From Scatosoma sp045588185 (GTDB lineage Bacteria; Bacillota; Clostridia; Christensenellales; Borkfalkiaceae), in contig JAZNDR010000087.1 in the NCBI GenBank assembly GCA_045588185.1, positions 1 through 61,309 of the forward strand: 61,309 nt of DNA. The letters run 5' to 3'. Under the pieces are notes generated by a model, which worked only from the letters and a program-made list of their open reading frames with translations, was not told the origin of the DNA and did not search any database. The position numbers were made by a program, and so were the translations under genes. Shown here one piece after another: positions 59,990-61,309 of the stretch (its first letter is position 1; every line of letters starts with the position of its first letter).

Positions 59990-60808
59990 TTAAGCGATCC
60001 AAGTGCGGTACTGCAAAGGCGTCATATGCATTTTCTTTTTAAAGACCACGCCGAAATAGGTGGGCGTTTCAAATCCGCAAGCCTCGCTGATAGAAGTGAT
60101 GCTGTCGTCGGTATTTTTCAATAAATATAAAGCGCGGGATATTTTCACTTTTGTTAAAAACTGAATAAAGGTAAAACCCGTACTGTTTTTAAACTGATGG
60201 GATAAATAATACTTGGATACGTAAAAATGCGAAGCTACCTGTTCCAAGCTTTTCACCGTCGCCAAATTGTTGGATATGTACGCCAATATTTCTTGCATTT
60301 GCGTCGGGAGTGTAGAATTGTTCGCTTCCACGGGGATTTGTTTTATTGCCTCATAAAGCTGTAATAAGAGTACGCCTAAATTCATTGCCGCCATTTTCAT
60401 ATTCCCGCATTCGTATTCTTGAATTACGGTGTAAAAAAGCTCTTTCAATCTAGGATTGTTTTCCACGATTTGCGCGGGGATAGTATCCACGGTAAAGACT
60501 TCGTGGAACACCTCGATAAGGGGCGGTTGAAAATAGGTAGAGAGGAAATCCTCGGAAAAGGAAATCATCAACCGTTTGTGATATTGTCCGTTCGTACCGT
60601 GAATAATAAACGGCGGAGTCAAGGTAATCCAATTTCTTTCCAAAGGATAAATTTTACTTTGCGTTAAATAATTGCGTTGCCCCTCAATCAGGTAGTACAG
60701 TTCATAGCCGTTGTGATAGTGTAATTGCGCATCCCTGTGGATAAGATCTTTTTGGTTATGACAGAATATTCCGCCGCTAATAGCTTGAAATTTAATATCC
60801 ATATACAT
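59990..60808 (-). CDS. AraC-family transcriptional regulator
   Basis: The product is 272 aa from the ATG at 60808 (ATG at 60802 also possible; neither has a strong ribosome site). An N-terminal cupin domain (LHYHNGYELYYLIEGQRNYLT) and C-terminal HTH pair (VASHFYVSKYYLSHQFKNSTG and SISEACGFETPTYFGVVFKKKMHMTPLQY) are clear. It faces the aldolase operon end-to-end; its targets are unknown. Confidence 0.9.
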   Translation of the reverse strand: MYMDIKFQAISGGIFCHNQKDLIHRDAQLHYHNGYELYYLIEGQRNYLTQSKIYPLERNWITLTPPFIIHGTNGQYHKRLMISFSEDFLSTYFQPPLIEVFHEVFTVDTIPAQIVENNPRLKELFYTVIQEYECGNMKMAAMNLGVLLLQLYEAIKQIPVEANNSTLPTQMQEILAYISNNLATVKSLEQVASHFYVSKYYLSHQFKNSTGFTFIQFLTKVKISRALYLLKNTDDSITSISEACGFETPTYFGVVFKKKMHMTPLQYRTWIA

Positions 60809-60833
60809 GTCCCGTGTGATTTTCTTTGACAAT

Positions 60834-60862
60834 ATTTTAGGATATTTCCATAAAAAATGCAA
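60834..60862 (-). promoter_or_regulatory. Promoter of the second AraC gene
   Basis: On the minus strand TTGCAT (60857-60862), 17-bp spacer, TAAAAT (60834-60839). The position rules out the longer open frame starting at 60862. Confidence 0.72.
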
Positions 60863-60938
60863 GTATTTACACCAAAAATCTCAAATTTTTAGTTAGTATC
60901 TCCATAGAAATCAAATGAAAGTAAACGGCGAAAGCTTC

Positions 60939-61037
60939 GCTCGCGCGAACCCTGGATAATTCGCAGGTTTCTCGTCTTGATTTTCCACAAGAAAAAACAC
61001 CTGCAAGAGGTGCTTTTTTCTTGGTGGACGATCAGGG
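60939..61037. repeat. Direct repeat, copy A (contains a tRNA-Lys 3' fragment)
   Basis: This 99-bp segment is almost identical to 61108-61207 (one substitution, one A-run difference). It includes the tRNA 3'-terminal 16 bases (with CCA), the following terminator hairpin, and an outer piece of the T-arm (CGAACCCTGG). Unlike copy B it is not continued by a complete tRNA. Confidence 0.85.
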
Positions 61038-61107
61038 GGCTTGGCTACGCCAAAGCTTCGCTCGCAACTATCTATATCGTCAAAAATAAACGCTGATGTT
61101 TTTGCTC

Positions 61108-61207
61108 GCTCGCGCGAACCCTGGATAATTCGCAGGTTTCTCGCCTTGATTTTCCACAAGAAAAAAACACCTGCAAGAGGTGCTTTTTTCTTGGTGGACG
61201 ATCAGGG
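61108..61207. repeat. Direct repeat, copy B (runs into intact tRNA-Lys)
   Basis: Second copy of the segment. Its right end is the real 3' end of tRNA-Lys; its left end again starts with GCTCGCGCGAACCCTGG. Confidence 0.85.
61161..61189 (-). terminator. Terminator after tRNA-Lys
   Basis: Stem CACCT / AGGTG (61168-61172 / 61178-61182) with A and T runs on both sides; duplicated at 60994-61019 in copy A. Confidence 0.75.
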
Positions 61208-61267
61208 ACTCGAACCCTGGGCCCACTGATTAAGAGTCAGTTGCTCTACCAACTGAGCTAATCATCC
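61192..61267 (-). tRNA. tRNA-Lys (anticodon CTT), CCA encoded
   Basis: On the minus strand the 76-nt gene folds as a cloverleaf: acceptor GGATGAT / ATCGTCC (one T-G pair), D-arm AGCTCAGTTGGTAGAGC, anticodon loop CTCTTAA with anticodon CTT, T-arm CAGGGTTCGAGTCCCTG, and encoded CCA. Confidence 0.95.
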
Positions 61268-61272
61268 ACGTT

Positions 61273-61309
61273 TGGTGGTCCATCGGAGGCTCGAACTCCG
61301 GACACCTTG
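61273..61309 (-). tRNA. Partial tRNA (3' half, cut by window edge)
   Basis: On the minus strand: variable-loop end, T-arm CGGAGTTCGAGCCTCCG, acceptor strand ATGGACC, discriminator A and encoded CCA. The anticodon lies outside the window, so the type is unknown. It is 5 bases from tRNA-Lys and likely in one transcript. Confidence 0.85.

Noticed and set aside
60911..61229. Two overlapping open frames of 82 and 62 codons near the right end
   Set aside because: They run through the direct repeats, terminators and the tRNA-Lys gene and owe their similarity to each other to the repeated DNA; no ribosome site.

Overview
The window looks like chromosome of a spore-forming, gut-type Clostridia (Bacillota) bacterium. 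A full spoIVA gene, a Gram-positive large-type SRP RNA, EcfA/EcfT transporter genes, Hsp33, SipW-type signal peptidase and strong GGAGG ribosome sites support this. Codon use and gene order suggest a poorly cultured lineage (Christensenellales-like is my guess, not shown). It is bounded by RNA genes: the 3' end of a 5S rRNA on the left, and a tRNA-Lys plus a partial tRNA on the right. I see no prophage, insertion sequence or CRISPR array.

Layout. (1) 0.1-5.7 kb is an accessory stretch: an XRE repressor divergent from a lipoprotein gene, with operators in the shared promoter; two membrane proteins (YczE-like, ZIP); three consecutive small genes whose products all end in the residues WTPNY; a thioredoxin-reductase-like flavoprotein without a recognisable NADPH motif; and DNA polymerase IV. 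(2) 5.8-22.5 kb is mostly housekeeping: SRP RNA (minus strand), Mrp ATPase, a ComEC-like metallo-beta-lactamase protein, a fused EcfA ATPase with EcfT, truA, mnmE, a LysR regulator, lepA, hemW, a histidine phosphatase, NUDIX, shikimate kinase, ketopantoate reductase and gltX. (3) 22.6-25.2 kb is a compact XRE / SipW / TasA-like secretion module. (4) 25.3-28.4 kb (minus) is a lysine-riboswitch-controlled asd-dapA-dapB operon. (5) 28.6-37.3 kb holds a DUF624-like membrane protein, a methyltransferase, Hsp33, TPR and helical-repeat proteins, SpoIVA, a 53-aa basic protein and a ferritin-like protein.

(6) 37.3-60.9 kb is a large sugar and amino-sugar catabolic island. It has a minus-strand operon nagA-like / NagB-like / ceramidase-like; a minus-strand operon MFS / SIS isomerase / DeoR / transaldolase / Rpe; a plus-strand run TIM (archaeal type) / YjbQ / AEC transporter / FGGY kinase; then a PH-like membrane protein, a MATE pump, a BNR sialidase-like protein and glycogen phosphorylase. 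It ends with an operon PIG-L deacetylase / truncated Gfo-Idh / NagB-like / PfkB kinase / class II aldolase, flanked by two AraC regulators. The promoter regions of the nagA-like operon and the TIM gene are alike over about 100 bp, which suggests one shared regulator.

The most unusual signals are the tandem WTPNY genes, two of which are very short, and a short DNA word (GGGGCAGGTACGCG) found four times exactly, three of them inside genes and in three different reading frames. Others are the two XRE loci with operators sitting in promoter spacers, and duplicated tRNA-Lys 3' fragments at the right end.
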